Of a stretch of DNA of 64,000 bases, positions 63,048-64,000 are shown in pieces. The translations under genes were made by a program, and so were the position numbers. A model generated the notes under the pieces. That model was not told where the DNA came from. It did no database searches and worked only from the letters and a program-made list of their open reading frames with translations. The stretch is from Anaerosolibacter carboniphilus (lineage in GTDB: Bacteria; Bacillota; Clostridia; Peptostreptococcales; Thermotaleaceae): the NCBI RefSeq assembly GCF_014205875.1, contig NZ_JACHEN010000003.1, positions 150,058 to 214,057 on the forward strand, given 5' to 3'. Positions within the stretch are counted from its first letter, which is position 1. Each line of letters begins with the position of its first letter.

Positions 63048-63185
63048 CTATCTTTGGTCACTAATAGCAGCATTGCTGTTATTAATAGCCAACTCACTTA
63101 AAGGAACATGCGGAAGGCCAGTTGTTATATTTCTCACTAACAATGCTATATCCACAGCATTTTCTGGAATTCCCCCATGAGTTAC
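63048..63185 (-). pseudogene. C-terminal gene fragment
   Basis: 46 codons between two stops without a start: VTHGGIPENAVDIALLVRN then LPHVPLSELAINNSNAAI. Codon use looks coding, so this is probably the remnant of a lost gene. Family not recognised. The flanking gaps (62887-63047 and 63186-63306) hold only a CAGAG/CTCTG hairpin near 62985-63015. Confidence 0.35.
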
Positions 63186-63306
63186 CTAAAGAAAACAACT
63201 ACTGCTCCATTGATAACAAATCACCTAATATTATAAACAACTAAAATTGATACATATAAGTAACAAGAAAGCAGGAGTCCCTGCTTTCCCGTTCACGTAC
63301 CATATG

Positions 63307-64000
63307 CTAAGTTAAGCGATTTATTGACCATACAATTCCTGGCGTACCTGCTCCTCCCAGATCCAGCGGTATGGTTAAACCGTTTGCCTCATAAAAGAGG
63401 CCAATAACATCGCCTGCAGTTAATTCCACAGTCCCTGCTAAAGTGACCGTTCCGTTTCCGAGTATTGTTCTTAGGGTCAGTACTAGTGCCACATTCACGT
63501 TCAGTAACGGGAACAGACCACTAACCAAATCTGTTACTACTGGTGATGTCCTTCTTACAACAAATGCGGGATTGACACCGGCGCCTAAGGAAAGCGTAAT
63601 GGCAGCAGTTGTCGAGTAGTTGATTGTAGCTTCAATCATATATACACCGGTCGCTGGAACCGTATAATTACCCGTTACCTCATCAAAGGTAGCGCTGTCA
63701 AAATACGGAGAAGTCACGGTAAATCCTGTTAGCTGGGTACTAGCGGCAGTTGAAACAGCCGGTAGAAATGCTGAAAAACCTTCCCCTAATACAGCCGCAC
63801 CTGCTGGCCCTGTTGCTCCCGTTGCTCCGGTGGCCCCTGTTGCTCCTGTTGCTCCTGTTGCTCCTGCTGGACCTGTCGCTCCTGTTGCTCCTGCTGGACC
63901 TATCTCTCCTGTTGGACCTGCTGGACCTGTCGCTCCTGTTGCTCCTGCTGGACCTGTCACTCCTGTTGCTCCTGCTGGACCTGTCACTCCTGTTGCTCCT
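63307..64000 (-). CDS. Collagen-like exosporium/spore-surface protein, partial
   Basis: The frame is open through the right edge, so the N-terminus is missing. About 70 visible residues of Gly-X-Y ([17 protein letters not shown], mostly GAT and GPA triplets) are followed by a 150-residue beta-rich C-terminus ([60 protein letters not shown]) resembling the C1q-like jelly roll of BclA. BclA-type proteins form trimeric filaments of the exosporium nap in Bacillus and Clostridioides. Confidence 0.85.
   Translation of the reverse strand, partial: GATGVTGPAGATGVTGPAGATGATGPAGPTGEIGPAGATGATGPAGATGATGATGATGATGATGPAGAAVLGEGFSAFLPAVSTAASTQLTGFTVTSPYFDSATFDEVTGNYTVPATGVYMIEATINYSTTAAITLSLGAGVNPAFVVRRTSPVVTDLVSGLFPLLNVNVALVLTLRTILGNGTVTLAGTVELTAGDVIGLFYEANGLTIPLDLGGAGTPGIVWSINRLT

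Noticed and set aside
63780..64000. Short tandem repeats that could suggest a CRISPR array
   Set aside because: The repeat is 9-18 bp, in frame, and encodes Gly-X-Y collagen triplets; there are no spacers.
1..64000. tRNA or rRNA genes
   Set aside because: No cloverleaf-type or rRNA-conserved sequences were recognised on either strand by eye.

Overview
The window is low-GC DNA from an endospore-forming Firmicute, most likely a Clostridia of the Alkaliphilus/Clostridium type. That is an inference from Spo0E-like proteins, a CotJC remnant, a DUF3794-type coat protein, YmaF, a collagen-like protein, a T-box-controlled archaeal-type AspRS and strong AGGAGG ribosome binding sites. No rRNA, tRNA, CRISPR array or integrase was found.

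Region 1 (1-26.8 kb, minus strand) is most of a siphovirus-type HK97-fold prophage. In transcription order it holds early genes (small basic protein, sigma-region-4-like protein, Rha, DUF4406-like protein, VapE primase-helicase, VRR-NUC nuclease, SNF2 helicase, DUF1492 regulator). A packaging and modification block follows: HNH, TerS, MetK, ParB-Dam and Dcm methyltransferases, small DUF proteins and TerL. The head and tail genes come last: portal, ClpP-like protease, capsid, connectors, tail tube, chaperone with a canonical -1 slippery site, tape measure, Dit and a Tal/LamG protein running off the left edge. Lysis and integration genes are not in the window.

Region 2 (27.0-35.5 kb, plus strand) begins with a near-consensus promoter and a small XRE regulator. 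Behind it is a tightly packed five-gene defence operon: an ABC-three-component-like set (zinc-knuckle/CTD protein, small middle component, DUF2326-type SMC-like ATPase) followed directly by type III Mod and Res. It lies divergent to the phage early genes, where a lysogeny module would be expected. This composite is the strongest candidate for an under-described system.

Region 3 (35.8-40.1 kb, minus strand) is ordinary chromosome: a RumA-type rRNA methyltransferase, an HD hydrolase, a NOP2/RsmF-type m5C methyltransferase and a HAD phosphatase.

Region 4 (40.2-64 kb) is gene-poor and rich in sporulation and surface functions. A three-gene cassette (small Ile/Leu-rich protein, NPYY-repeat protein, second small protein) occurs twice in inverted orientation about 20 kb apart, each small gene preceded by a conserved CAC-N16-CATA sigma-K/E-like promoter. 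Between the copies lie a diguanylate cyclase, FlK-like thioesterase, AlaX, two CBO0543-like membrane proteins, AspRS with a T-box carrying two expression platforms, an L,D-transpeptidase, a DUF3794-like coat protein, YmaF, DUF421, a 5'-truncated CotJC, DUF1848 and several decayed genes and repeats (a 140-bp candidate ncRNA in two copies, a MITE-like element, an interrupted HTH gene). A collagen-like exosporium-type protein runs off the right edge.
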